Assembly: GCA_028687545.1 (NCBI GenBank)
Contig: JAQTZZ010000062.1
Coordinates: forward strand, 1 to 22,296
Length of the DNA: 22,296 bases
Direction: 5' to 3'
DNA from: Candidatus Wallbacteria bacterium
GTDB lineage: Bacteria > Muiribacteriota > JAQTZZ01
The position numbers were made by a program, and so were the translations under genes. Shown here one piece after another: positions 6,335 through 13,785 of this stretch (position 1 is the stretch's first letter; every line of letters starts with the position of its first letter). A model generated the notes under the pieces. The model was not told the DNA's origin, did no database searches, and worked only from the letters and a program-made list of their open reading frames with translations.

Positions 6335-7857
6335 TGAATCAGCTCCCTGGCCAGGTTGACTGCTCTGGCATTGGTTTGCGCCAGAATCACACCTGCATCT
6401 TTTAATTTCTGCAACTGGGAAGAATAAACCTGGGGGTCTTCTTCAACACCGCAGACAGAGGCCACAAAAGAGACATGCTGACTCCGTTTTTCAGATACCG
6501 ACCGCGCAGCTGTTATCCCTTTTACCAGTTCTCCTGCAGGGTCAGGATGGGAACCGTAACCCAGCATCACGTCAAAGAGGAAAACTCTTACCGTGGCATC
6601 CTTGGAGTCCCTTAACAGCCGTTCGGTTCTTGCTGCAGGATCGATCATCGGATGAGGCTTCCCACGGGTGAATTCGTCTTCTCCAAGATCGAGGATTGTG
6701 TTTTCACGGCTGGTTGAGCTGTCAGGAAGCCTGAATTCCTCGGTTTTCGGTATATTGGACCAGATCGTAAGATCGCTCAGAAGTATGATCGCCTCCTTGC
6801 AGAGAGTGCCGCCAGTGTATAAACCCCTTAAATACTTCTGTTCAGGCCTGAATTTCAGGAGTTCAGTTTTAATGGCTGATGAAAGAAGGGCTGGACCATG
6901 CAGATCCTGGATCTCGGGTTTGATTTTTTTACAGGCGGAAACTGCGGCCAGTTCAAGCGTAGCAGCTGGAATTCCACCGGATTTTATTATCGGTCCCGGG
7001 TCAGCTCCCAGAAAGTTCACTACAACAGGCTTGCTGCATTTTTTTACTGCTGAAAGGATTTTCTTTGCTACAGAAGGGTGGGGGGGCTTGGAAATCAAGA
7101 TTATCAGCTTTGTTTCAGGGTCGCGATCCAGAGCGTCCAGACCCATCAACATGGTGATGCCGCCGATTTCCTGCGAGAGGTCGCGGCCGCCGGTACCGAT
7201 CGCCTGAGAAACACCGCATCCCAGCTTGTGGATGCAGACCGAGACTTCCTGGATGCCTGTGCCGGATGCTCCGACAAGGCCGATCGTACCCCGGCGGACC
7301 TTGTTGGCAAAAGCCAGTGGTTTTCCATTGATGATGGCTGTGCCGCAGTCAGGTCCCATTACCAGAAGATTCCGTTCTCTGGCAAAATCCTTGAGCGATT
7401 TTTCGTCTGAAGCGGAAACATTATCGGAAAAGATCATGGTATGCAGACCAAGCTCCAGGCATTTTCTGGCTTCTCCTGCGGCATATTCCCCTGGAAGCGA
7501 GATCAGCGCCAGATTGGCAAGCGGCATTTCCTGCAGCGCGGTTTTAATTGAGCGAGGCTGCAGGTCTTCAGAATCATGGCTGCGTTTGACATTGAATTGT
7601 TCTGAAATCACAGCCTGTATCTCATCTGCTGAAATGGAGTTGTCCGATTTGCAGGCGATCACCAGGTCGTTCGGACCGGCTGTGGTAAGTTCCTGGCTCT
7701 CAAAACCGCTTTTTTTCAGGATCTCGAGATTGTGATCAGTTCCCATCTGAACTGAGGCAGAGGAGACGCCTGGAATTTCGCTGAGTCTGCGCGAGAGCAG
7801 CATCAGGGTGACAGAGTCGAAATAGGAATTCCTGCGGATCTGGATGAATGCTTTCAT
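6331..7857 (-). CDS. fdrA: FdrA/AllF acyl-CoA synthetase-like protein (carbamoyltransferase component)
   Basis: A 508-residue FdrA protein. FdrA has a succinyl-CoA synthetase-like fold; with AllG and AllH it is reported to form oxamate carbamoyltransferase, feeding carbamoyl phosphate to carbamate kinase for ATP. The N-terminal third has a small alpha/beta domain (MKAFIQIRRNSYFDSVTLML). The ligase-like core is clear: VMGPDCGTAIINGKPLAFAN near 173, GTIGLVGASGTGIQEVSVCI near 195 and GTGGRDLSQEIGG near 221. The C-terminal part has a second such domain with LRGLYTGGTLCKEA near 343 and HPMIDPAARTERL near 405. It starts 71 bases after allH ends, and a weak AT-rich inverted repeat overlaps the GGGA ribosome site before the ATG. 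It ends in an ATGA overlap with the 61-residue gene. No carbamate kinase is in view. Confidence 0.92.
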   Translation of the reverse strand: MKAFIQIRRNSYFDSVTLMLLSRRLSEIPGVSSASVQMGTDHNLEILKKSGFESQELTTAGPNDLVIACKSDNSISADEIQAVISEQFNVKRSHDSEDLQPRSIKTALQEMPLANLALISLPGEYAAGEARKCLELGLHTMIFSDNVSASDEKSLKDFARERNLLVMGPDCGTAIINGKPLAFANKVRRGTIGLVGASGTGIQEVSVCIHKLGCGVSQAIGTGGRDLSQEIGGITMLMGLDALDRDPETKLIILISKPPHPSVAKKILSAVKKCSKPVVVNFLGADPGPIIKSGGIPAATLELAAVSACKKIKPEIQDLHGPALLSSAIKTELLKFRPEQKYLRGLYTGGTLCKEAIILLSDLTIWSNIPKTEEFRLPDSSTSRENTILDLGEDEFTRGKPHPMIDPAARTERLLRDSKDATVRVFLFDVMLGYGSHPDPAGELVKGITAARSVSEKRSQHVSFVASVCGVEEDPQVYSSQLQKLKDAGVILAQTNARAVNLARELIQ

Positions 7858-7928
7858 AAATATCCCGAAATATTTTTAAACATTATACTAGGAAAAAGAC
7901 AAATGATAAATGATCTTCTGCTGATCTG

Positions 7929-8759
7929 TTATCGAGTCAGATCGAGCATGAACCAGACTCCGAACAGAAAGTCAGAGCCTGAAGTGTGCCCGAATTCGAT
8001 TGAATCCAGTGTGGACTGATTAAGCACAGATGAGAGTTCGTTCAGAATGCGCAGCTGCCAGGGGGAGCAGTAGCCGAAAAGAGAAGAAACAATATAGTAC
8101 CAAGAGATTCTGTTGGTTCTCTTCCAGGTTTCCCGGATGATTCTGAGTGCTGGCAGGCTGGTGCATTCCAGCGCATGGATTGTGAAGAGAACGCCGCAGA
8201 TGAAATCGTCTGTGGCAGGAGTCAATCCTGGTCCGCATCCGGACAGGGAAACTAAAGTTTTGAAGAACTCGTTCCAGTGCCTTCTTCTGAATGCAGAAGC
8301 AAGCTGATCAAGCTGGGGATGGATGATTTTCTTGAATTCAGTTACTTCAGACTGAAAAAAAGAAGACATTCCATATTCAGAATGTGTTTTAAGCCAGTGT
8401 TCGATAGTGCTGAGATTTGTCGGGACAATATTATGAATTTTAATCCGGGATATTTTTTTTTGTATCACCAGTTCCGGTTGGAATTCAAATAGCTTCTGCT
8501 TGTATGAGAAGAAGCCTCCTGAAACCCGGAAATTGTCATTCTGCATAAAAAACTGGGGAATCTCATTTCCAGTGACTGCGGTAACCGGATTAGGTTCTGC
8601 GCTCGAATCCGAGAGCAGTGTGAAAAGGCTGCGGCCGTTGAGATTAATGTAAACGGCATGACTGCTGCGGGTAATCACCCTGCAATCATATCTGCGGTCT
8701 GAAAACAACATCAGGTGGAGATGATTCTCCACCTTCAATCTAGGGATTTCAGTTGTCAT
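7929..8759 (-). CDS. allH: DUF2877 protein, AllH/YlbF family (carbamoyltransferase component)
   Basis: A 276-residue DUF2877 protein, close to the usual length of about 270. The diagnostic block GxGPGLTPxGDDxLxG is present as GCGPGLTPATDDFICG near residues 174-189, with Thr for the second Gly. E. coli YlbF (AllH) is the third component of the reported oxamate carbamoyltransferase. The ATG follows the stop codon of the molybdopterin subunit with no gap (TAAATG), so it belongs to the same operon as the hydroxylase. This tight link is the best evidence that the hydroxylase and the carbamoyltransferase act on one pathway. Confidence 0.88.
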   Translation of the reverse strand: MTTEIPRLKVENHLHLMLFSDRRYDCRVITRSSHAVYINLNGRSLFTLLSDSSAEPNPVTAVTGNEIPQFFMQNDNFRVSGGFFSYKQKLFEFQPELVIQKKISRIKIHNIVPTNLSTIEHWLKTHSEYGMSSFFQSEVTEFKKIIHPQLDQLASAFRRRHWNEFFKTLVSLSGCGPGLTPATDDFICGVLFTIHALECTSLPALRIIRETWKRTNRISWYYIVSSLFGYCSPWQLRILNELSSVLNQSTLDSIEFGHTSGSDFLFGVWFMLDLTR

Positions 8760-11309
8760 TTATCTTTTTTTCCGTTCACCATGTGACTGTTCCAAAGTAT
8801 TCCGCTTTTTCAGGTTTTTGTTGCGTTCCACAATTTTTTTAATGTCTTCAATCCGATTACTTTTACTGATGGTTTCAATGCTATCGTTGTTTTTAACTCT
8901 TTCCACATTTTTTTGGCTGCCCGGATTGATGCTTTTTTTCCTGCTCTCGATTACGATCTTCTTCTTTTCTTCCTTTTCTTCCTTCACTTCCTTTGCTTTC
9001 TGCAGCTTCAGAAGACCGTCCAGGACTTTCTCGGCAGTGATCGGGAGTTCCTGGATTCTTAAGCCGGTCGCCTTATAGAGAGCATTGGCGATCGCTGCAG
9101 GAGTAGGGATCATGGTATGTTCGCCGATTCCCCTGGCGCCATAAGCTCCGTCTTTTTGTGCAGTCTCCACGAAACTGGCTTGAAACTCAGCTGGAATGTC
9201 CATGATAGTAGGAACCTTGTAATCGACCAGTGACTGGTTCCTGACCCGTCCGGTTGTCTCATCAAGTACAAGTTGCTCCATCAGGCCTGCACCTGAACCC
9301 TGAACAATGCCTCCGTAAACTTGTCCCATCAGGCCGGAAGGGTTGATGGCGCAGCCTACATCATATGTGCAGGCAACTTTGTGCAGAGTCAGTTCCCCTG
9401 TGTCGGGATTCACTTCCAGATCGACGGCCTGACAGCCGAATGTCCAGTTTGCCACAGGTTTCGGTGAGTATCCGGTTTCAGGGTCACAATTGATGCAGTC
9501 GGAAGTGGTGAAATGGCCCCGCCCGACGATTGCCCCGCCTATGGTGTGACCATCCGGGAACTGATAGCCCATGCAAATCTGATCAATAGGCACCCTGATT
9601 TTCTTGCAGATGAAAACACCGTCCTTGTAGTCGATGTCTTTGACAGGCAGACCGAAGACCTGAGAGGCGATCCCTTTCATCTGGCTGATCGCATCTCCGC
9701 AGGCATGGCAAACGGCATTGCCGCACGAATAAGTCAGGCGGCTCGCTACTGTCTGCCATTCGTAAGGGGAATAATCTGTATCAGGCAGACCGACTACATG
9801 CACGTGGTCAAGTGGAATCTGCAGAGTTTCGGCTGCGATCATCGCCATGGCGGTCATTACTCCCTGGCCGATCTCCATGCCGGAAAAGAGCAGTTCCACT
9901 TCCCCTGATTCGTTGAATTTCACAATCGAGGCTGAACTCGCATTGTTGGGCATGGCAGGAGCTTTCTGGGCTAACGCCAGGCCTACAGCTCTGTATGGTC
10001 CTCTTTTTTTATTGTAATCGATGTTCTTCATCACTTCCGCGATGCAGTGCTCCATGTTGCCGGTATTTTCTGTGATCAGCTCGCCGGTGGCTGTATGAGA
10101 ACCTTTCTTCAGAATATTCTTCAGGCGGAATTCAACCGGATCAATTCCGAGTTGCTGTGCCATCATATCCATGTGCTGTTCGATTCCCCAGTGGATTTCC
10201 GACATGCCGAAACCTCGAAAGGCTGAGCCGACAGGGCGGTTCGTATACACACCGATGGAATCACCCTTCAGATTTTCGATATCATATGCTCCGCAGACTG
10301 AATAGCCGGCGGCGCGTACAATGTTGACACCATATCCGGCGTAAGCGCCGCAGTCCCAGATGTATTCGTTTTCCTGGGCGATGATCCGACCCTCCTTGGT
10401 GACTCCGGATTTGATGCGGATCTGGCAGGCCTGACGCACAACAATACAGCACATCTCTTCTTCGCGGGTGAGAATCAGTTTGACCGGTTTTCCTGGAGTT
10501 TTCATGGAAAGCGCTACAGTGATGGGCTCGATATTGATGCCTGCTTTGCAGCCGAAGCCTCCGCCGATGTATGGGGCGATCACCCTGAAGTCAGTCAGTT
10601 TTTTGCTGAAGCAGTGAGAAAGGAGGTATCGAACCGTAAACGGCGACTGACAGGATGACCAGACTGTAGTTTTGCCGCTGCGCTCCGTGACTGCAACAGC
10701 GCCGTGGGTTTCCAGTGGAACATGCTGAATCTGCGGGACATTGAAGTAATTCTCAAAGACATGGGAAGCCTTCTTAAAAGCTTTTTCTGGTTCACCTTTC
10801 CTGATCTTGAAATGGTTCGCGATATTGGTGTGAGGAGTGGGATTGATTGCACTCACGTGCTTGTATTTATGGAGGTTCGGGTGGATCAGTGTCGCACCTT
10901 TTATCATTCCTGTCCCAGGATCGTAATTAGCTTTCAGGGGCTTGTATTTAACCTTAATCAGTTTGAGCGCTTCTTCTGCTATCTCAGGGCTTACAGCGGA
11001 TACAGCGGCCACCGGTTCGCCCACATAGCGCACTCGTTCCATGGCGAACATATACTGATCCACATGATAGATGCCTGTATTGAAAGGAAAATCCCTGCCG
11101 CAGATGGCAGCTTTGACTCCGGGAAGCTTTTTTGCCGCTGAAAGGTCGACAGAAATGAGATCTGCATGAGGATGCGGGCTGCGGAGAATTCTGGCGTGGA
11201 GCATTCCTGGAAACTGTATGTCATCCACGTATTTGGCGCTGCCTGTGACTTTGTCCAGGGCATCCACACGTGAAACTTTTTTCCCTATTATTTTATGGTC
11301 TTTTTTCAT
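8760..11309 (-). CDS. Molybdenum hydroxylase large (molybdopterin) subunit, xanthine dehydrogenase family
   Basis: An 849-residue molybdopterin subunit of the xanthine dehydrogenase family, which hydroxylates N-heterocycles next to nitrogen using water. It begins with the small hammerhead domain (KVSRVDALDKVTGSAKYVDD) and continues with the Mo-binding domain. Visible active-site landmarks: GGGFGCKAG (bovine Gln767 region, Cys replacing a Gly), LTREEEM (bovine Glu802 region), SAFRGFGMSE (Arg880) and GARGIGEHTMIPTP (catalytic Glu1261). Retention of the Glu and Arg favours a purine-type pocket over an aldehyde oxidase. The catalytic domain ends near residue 768; an extra tail of about 81 residues, roughly 30% Lys/Arg and rich in Glu, follows. 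It overlaps the [2Fe-2S] gene by ATGA. The preferred substrate cannot be fixed from sequence. Confidence 0.92.
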   Translation of the reverse strand: MKKDHKIIGKKVSRVDALDKVTGSAKYVDDIQFPGMLHARILRSPHPHADLISVDLSAAKKLPGVKAAICGRDFPFNTGIYHVDQYMFAMERVRYVGEPVAAVSAVSPEIAEEALKLIKVKYKPLKANYDPGTGMIKGATLIHPNLHKYKHVSAINPTPHTNIANHFKIRKGEPEKAFKKASHVFENYFNVPQIQHVPLETHGAVAVTERSGKTTVWSSCQSPFTVRYLLSHCFSKKLTDFRVIAPYIGGGFGCKAGINIEPITVALSMKTPGKPVKLILTREEEMCCIVVRQACQIRIKSGVTKEGRIIAQENEYIWDCGAYAGYGVNIVRAAGYSVCGAYDIENLKGDSIGVYTNRPVGSAFRGFGMSEIHWGIEQHMDMMAQQLGIDPVEFRLKNILKKGSHTATGELITENTGNMEHCIAEVMKNIDYNKKRGPYRAVGLALAQKAPAMPNNASSASIVKFNESGEVELLFSGMEIGQGVMTAMAMIAAETLQIPLDHVHVVGLPDTDYSPYEWQTVASRLTYSCGNAVCHACGDAISQMKGIASQVFGLPVKDIDYKDGVFICKKIRVPIDQICMGYQFPDGHTIGGAIVGRGHFTTSDCINCDPETGYSPKPVANWTFGCQAVDLEVNPDTGELTLHKVACTYDVGCAINPSGLMGQVYGGIVQGSGAGLMEQLVLDETTGRVRNQSLVDYKVPTIMDIPAEFQASFVETAQKDGAYGARGIGEHTMIPTPAAIANALYKATGLRIQELPITAEKVLDGLLKLQKAKEVKEEKEEKKKIVIESRKKSINPGSQKNVERVKNNDSIETISKSNRIEDIKKIVERNKNLKKRNTLEQSHGERKKR

Positions 11310-11770
11310 TTTCTGCCCCCCCGAGCTGCATCTTTCACGGCATCAATGATCGGTTTGTAACCGGTGCAGCGGCAAATGTTACCTGCCATGGCCCGCCTGA
11401 TCTCGAGTTCACTCGGGCTCTGATTGACCATCAACAGGGCTTTTGCTGCCATCAGCATTCCTGGAGTGCAGAAACCGCACTGAATTGCGTTGTGCTCCAT
11501 GAATTTATTTTGCAGTATGTCCAGTTCGCCGTTTTTCACAAGGCCTTCCACTGTAGTTACTTCGGCCCCGTCGATCTCCGCTGCAAGAGTCAGGCAGGAA
11601 TGCACGGCTTTTCCATTGAGAATAACGGTGCAGGCTCCACATTCGCCCTCACCGCAGCCTTCTTTTGTGCCAGTGAGGTTCAGGTCCTCGCGGATGAAGC
11701 GCAGCAGAGTCTTGGAAGGATTGACATCTCTGGTTTCGTTATCCCCGTTTATTTTGAAAGAAATCTTCAT
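11306..11770 (-). CDS. Molybdenum hydroxylase [2Fe-2S] subunit
   Basis: A 154-residue iron-sulphur subunit carrying two [2Fe-2S] clusters that pass electrons from the Mo centre to FAD. The N-terminal plant-ferredoxin-type cluster uses Cys39, Cys44, Cys47 and Cys59 (EGCGEGECGACTV...HSC). The C-terminal helical cluster uses Cys98, Cys101, Cys133 and Cys135 (CGFC, CRC). All eight ligands are present and the length is typical. Both junctions are ATGA overlaps, with the FAD subunit upstream and the molybdopterin subunit downstream. Confidence 0.95.
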   Translation of the reverse strand: MKISFKINGDNETRDVNPSKTLLRFIREDLNLTGTKEGCGEGECGACTVILNGKAVHSCLTLAAEIDGAEVTTVEGLVKNGELDILQNKFMEHNAIQCGFCTPGMLMAAKALLMVNQSPSELEIRRAMAGNICRCTGYKPIIDAVKDAARGGRK

Positions 11771-12621
11771 TTTTTCACCTCCGACAATCCTGCGAGTGCT
11801 TTACGGAAAAGGACCCGCGCGATCCGGTCTCTGTGAACTGCAGAACCTCTGAGATCTGAAATAGGTTTCAAAGGCAGAAGATGGGAAGCCTGATCAATCG
11901 TTTCGCTGGTAATGGCATTATGGTTGAGATAATCCTCAGCTTTTCTGGCTCGCTGGGTGATCGGAGCACAGGCTCCGACTGCAACCCGGATTTCCTTCTT
12001 TTTGGATCTGGTGAAGATTCCAGCAGCAAGGCAGACTGTAGAAAGGTCAAGAGCCTTGCGCCTGGAGTTTTTCAAAAAAACCGTTCGTTTTTCACCCGGA
12101 TAGGGAAGGCTGATGCTGGCCAGGACTTCATTTTTTGCCAGGATGGTTTTCCCAACTCCGGTTGTAAATTCGTGGATTGAGACTGTCCGCTTTCCCTTGG
12201 GAGTTACAAGATTAACTTTAGCATCAAAAATCAGGAGCGGGGGAACAGTATCGGCAGCAGGGGATGCATTGCATAGATTGCCTGCGAGCGTTCCGCGGTT
12301 TCTGATCTGGGTGGAACCGACATTTAAACAGGCTTCACAAAGGGATGGATAATGTTCCTGCAGCAGCTTGGATTCGGCGACTTCCGAAAGGGTGACAGCA
12401 GAACCGATCGTGATGCTGACTTTATCCTTTTTAATTCCCTGGAATTCCCTGACTCCTTTCAGATCGATGATCAGGTCAGGGCTGATTGTCTGATGGCGGA
12501 TTTTGACCAGCAGGTCTGTGCCGCCTGCGTATAAGTACGCGTTTTTATGATTTTTGTTTAGTATCCCGTTTAGCTCAGAGAGAGTCTGCGGACGAAGATA
12601 GTCGAAATTACCCAATTTCAA
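11767..12621 (-). CDS. Molybdenum hydroxylase FAD-binding subunit
   Basis: A 284-residue FAD subunit of the xanthine dehydrogenase/CO dehydrogenase medium-chain type, which passes electrons to NAD+ or another acceptor. FAD contacts are visible in YAGGTDLLVK (31-40) and in the block from VGSTQIRNRGTLAGNLCNAS, near residue 102. The start appears to be TTG at 12621, since the N-terminus MKLGNFDYLRPQTLSEL is the family's usual beginning and no ATG is available; a GGGGG stretch lies only 2 bases upstream, so initiation may be weak. It is the first gene of the operon running to 6149. A good promoter lies 26 bases upstream. Confidence 0.93.
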   Translation of the reverse strand: MKLGNFDYLRPQTLSELNGILNKNHKNAYLYAGGTDLLVKIRHQTISPDLIIDLKGVREFQGIKKDKVSITIGSAVTLSEVAESKLLQEHYPSLCEACLNVGSTQIRNRGTLAGNLCNASPAADTVPPLLIFDAKVNLVTPKGKRTVSIHEFTTGVGKTILAKNEVLASISLPYPGEKRTVFLKNSRRKALDLSTVCLAAGIFTRSKKKEIRVAVGACAPITQRARKAEDYLNHNAITSETIDQASHLLPLKPISDLRGSAVHRDRIARVLFRKALAGLSEVKK

Positions 12622-12646
12622 TACCCCCGATCTTCAATTTTTTCTA

Positions 12647-12675
12647 ATTTTATCCGATTCCGGTTGAAATTGCAA
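12647..12675 (-). promoter_or_regulatory. Promoter of the hydroxylase/all operon
   Basis: On the minus strand, TTGCAA (12675-12670), a 17-base spacer and TAAAAT (12652-12647). The -10 end lies 25 bases from the TTG start at 12621. One arm of a 9-bp inverted repeat lies within the spacer, which would suit control by a DNA-binding regulator. Confidence 0.7.
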
Positions 12676-12747
12676 GAAAAAAGGTGTTTTATGCCGCTCT
12701 CCTGCCGCAATTTACCGCACAGAAGCCGGTGCAAAATTCCGGAATCG
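12655..12747. repeat. 9-bp inverted repeat, candidate operator of the hydroxylase operon
   Basis: CGATTCCGG at 12655-12663 (inside the promoter spacer) is matched inverted by CCGGAATCG at 12739-12747. The distal arm overlaps the perfect 10-bp palindrome ATTCCGGAAT at 12736-12745. The two arms, 75 bases apart, could bind one repressor or activator, but this may be chance. Confidence 0.35.
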
Positions 12748-12761
12748 CAGACTTTTTTTGT

Positions 12762-13169
12762 TTATTTGTCTTTTGACATCAGGATGGTGTCTGTGACATA
12801 TCCGACTTTGTCGCGGATAAGATTATAGGTCTGTTGCACATTGGCTTGGGACCCGAGCTTTTCTGCCTGGCTGAATGTTTCCGAGATGTCGAGGAGGCGC
12901 GCGAGCAATTCTTTCTTTTTCGTAACGCTGAGCGCGTTTGGATATTTAATTTCCATCATTTTCAGATATGAAAAGAAATCGCCCAGGAAGTTGTCCTTCT
13001 CCTGTTCGACTGACGGATCCACGGGTTTCAACGCTAAAACAGCTTCGTCCAGAGCAAAGCCTTTTGCAATCAATGGATCCAGGGTATCGATGACAGCCTT
13101 GTTGAGTTTGGCGTTTGCGAACACCAAGCTAGCTGAGAGTATCAGGGTAAGCAACAAAAGATTTTTCAT
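12762..13169 (-). CDS. Small exported protein of unknown function
   Basis: A 135-residue protein with a Sec signal peptide (MKNLLLLTLILSASLVFANA, likely cleaved before KLNKAV). The mature part is mostly helical and charged (FFSYLKMMEIKYPNALSVTK, LLDISETFSQAEKLGSQANV) with no motif I recognise and no cysteine. An AAGGAG site precedes the ATG, and a consensus promoter lies just upstream, so it appears to be a single-gene unit. Function unknown. Confidence 0.75.
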   Translation of the reverse strand: MKNLLLLTLILSASLVFANAKLNKAVIDTLDPLIAKGFALDEAVLALKPVDPSVEQEKDNFLGDFFSYLKMMEIKYPNALSVTKKKELLARLLDISETFSQAEKLGSQANVQQTYNLIRDKVGYVTDTILMSKDK

Positions 13170-13190
13170 TTCACTCCTTCTTATGATGTA

Positions 13191-13219
13191 ATTTTAGGAC
13201 AGGTTATGTAATAAATCAA
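13191..13219 (-). promoter_or_regulatory. Promoter of the small exported protein
   Basis: On the minus strand, TTGATT (13219-13214), a 17-base spacer and TAAAAT (13196-13191), 21 bases before the ATG at 13169. Confidence 0.65.
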
Positions 13220-13267
13220 GTGAAAAAATCATGTTTATTTTTTTCATTTGAAGAATAAATTAAATCG

Positions 13268-13304
13268 GTATTAACAAAGTATCACCTTTTCGTGGGTAAG
13301 ATCA
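13268..13304 (-). repeat. Orphan copy of an IS3-family left end
   Basis: A 37-base segment that, read on the minus strand from 13304, matches the left end of the neighbouring element (14782-14746) at about 30 of 37 positions, including the outermost TGATCTT. Most differences are transitions. It has the same orientation as the intact left end and no transposase attached, so it is the remnant of a second, related IS copy or a product of one-ended transposition. Confidence 0.75.
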
Positions 13305-13767
13305 GGTTCTGACTATACATGAACAGGAGATATGAAAAACACAAAATTATCAGTGTGCAATGAGCTTTCCAGAGATAAGAGCTTGCTTGATAAGTCCTTT
13401 TTGCAGATTCAGTATCCATATTCTCTTTCTTAATCAATCCGTGGACAGTACAAAAAATTTCATTGCTCTTCAAGTTTTTCGGGTCTATGTAATATCTGCC
13501 ACCTTTAGGGCAGTGTATTCCATCATAGGGGCCTAATTGCATGTCTAAAGCAAACCTATTGGTATCAATTATCCCATCTCCATTCCAAGGTGGAATTACG
13601 TAAAAAGAATCATCATGCAAGTAAAAACTTTCTCTTAATGTTAAAGCTTGCCAATAGCATTCCATGTCTTGGACTGTTCCATAAGAGTAATCACGGTAGA
13701 AAAGTGTGATAGGCCAAGATAAAAAAATGAAAAAACTTAATAAGGGTATGATTGATCTTCCCCACAA
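13282..13767 (-). pseudogene. Truncated membrane protein ORF bounded by IS ends
   Basis: An open frame of about 160 codons with no ATG near its beginning: the only early start is TTG at 13767, inside the IS right end, and a TAA lies upstream at 13788-13786. Its last codons and stop lie inside the orphan IS end at 13268-13304. Between these is a hydrophobic segment (IIPLLSFFIFLSWPITLFYR), a soluble part with the motif CPKGGRYYIDPKNLK...CTVHG, and a second membrane segment (CTLIILCFSYLLFMYSQNLI). The CPxGGxY...CxxHG motif recalls some pseudopilin-like proteins, but no prepilin leader is present. It is visibly AT-richer than its neighbours. I read it as a gene fragment left between two insertion sequences; an intact gene starting at the Met near residue 34 is less likely. 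Confidence 0.5.
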
Positions 13768-13785
13768 AATGTTGACAACCTCCGT

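Noticed and set aside
6668-7735. Two long plus-strand frames opposite fdrA
   Set aside because: Serine/arginine-rich shadow translations of a conserved gene; no ribosome sites.
8930-9010. Possible simple repeat or regulatory polypyrimidine tract
   Set aside because: It is the coding sequence of the Lys/Glu-rich tail of the molybdopterin subunit (AAG/GAA codons), so it is reported as part of that protein.
11270-11836. 188-codon plus-strand open frame
   Set aside because: Shadow of the [2Fe-2S] subunit, where all eight cluster cysteines are read on the minus strand.
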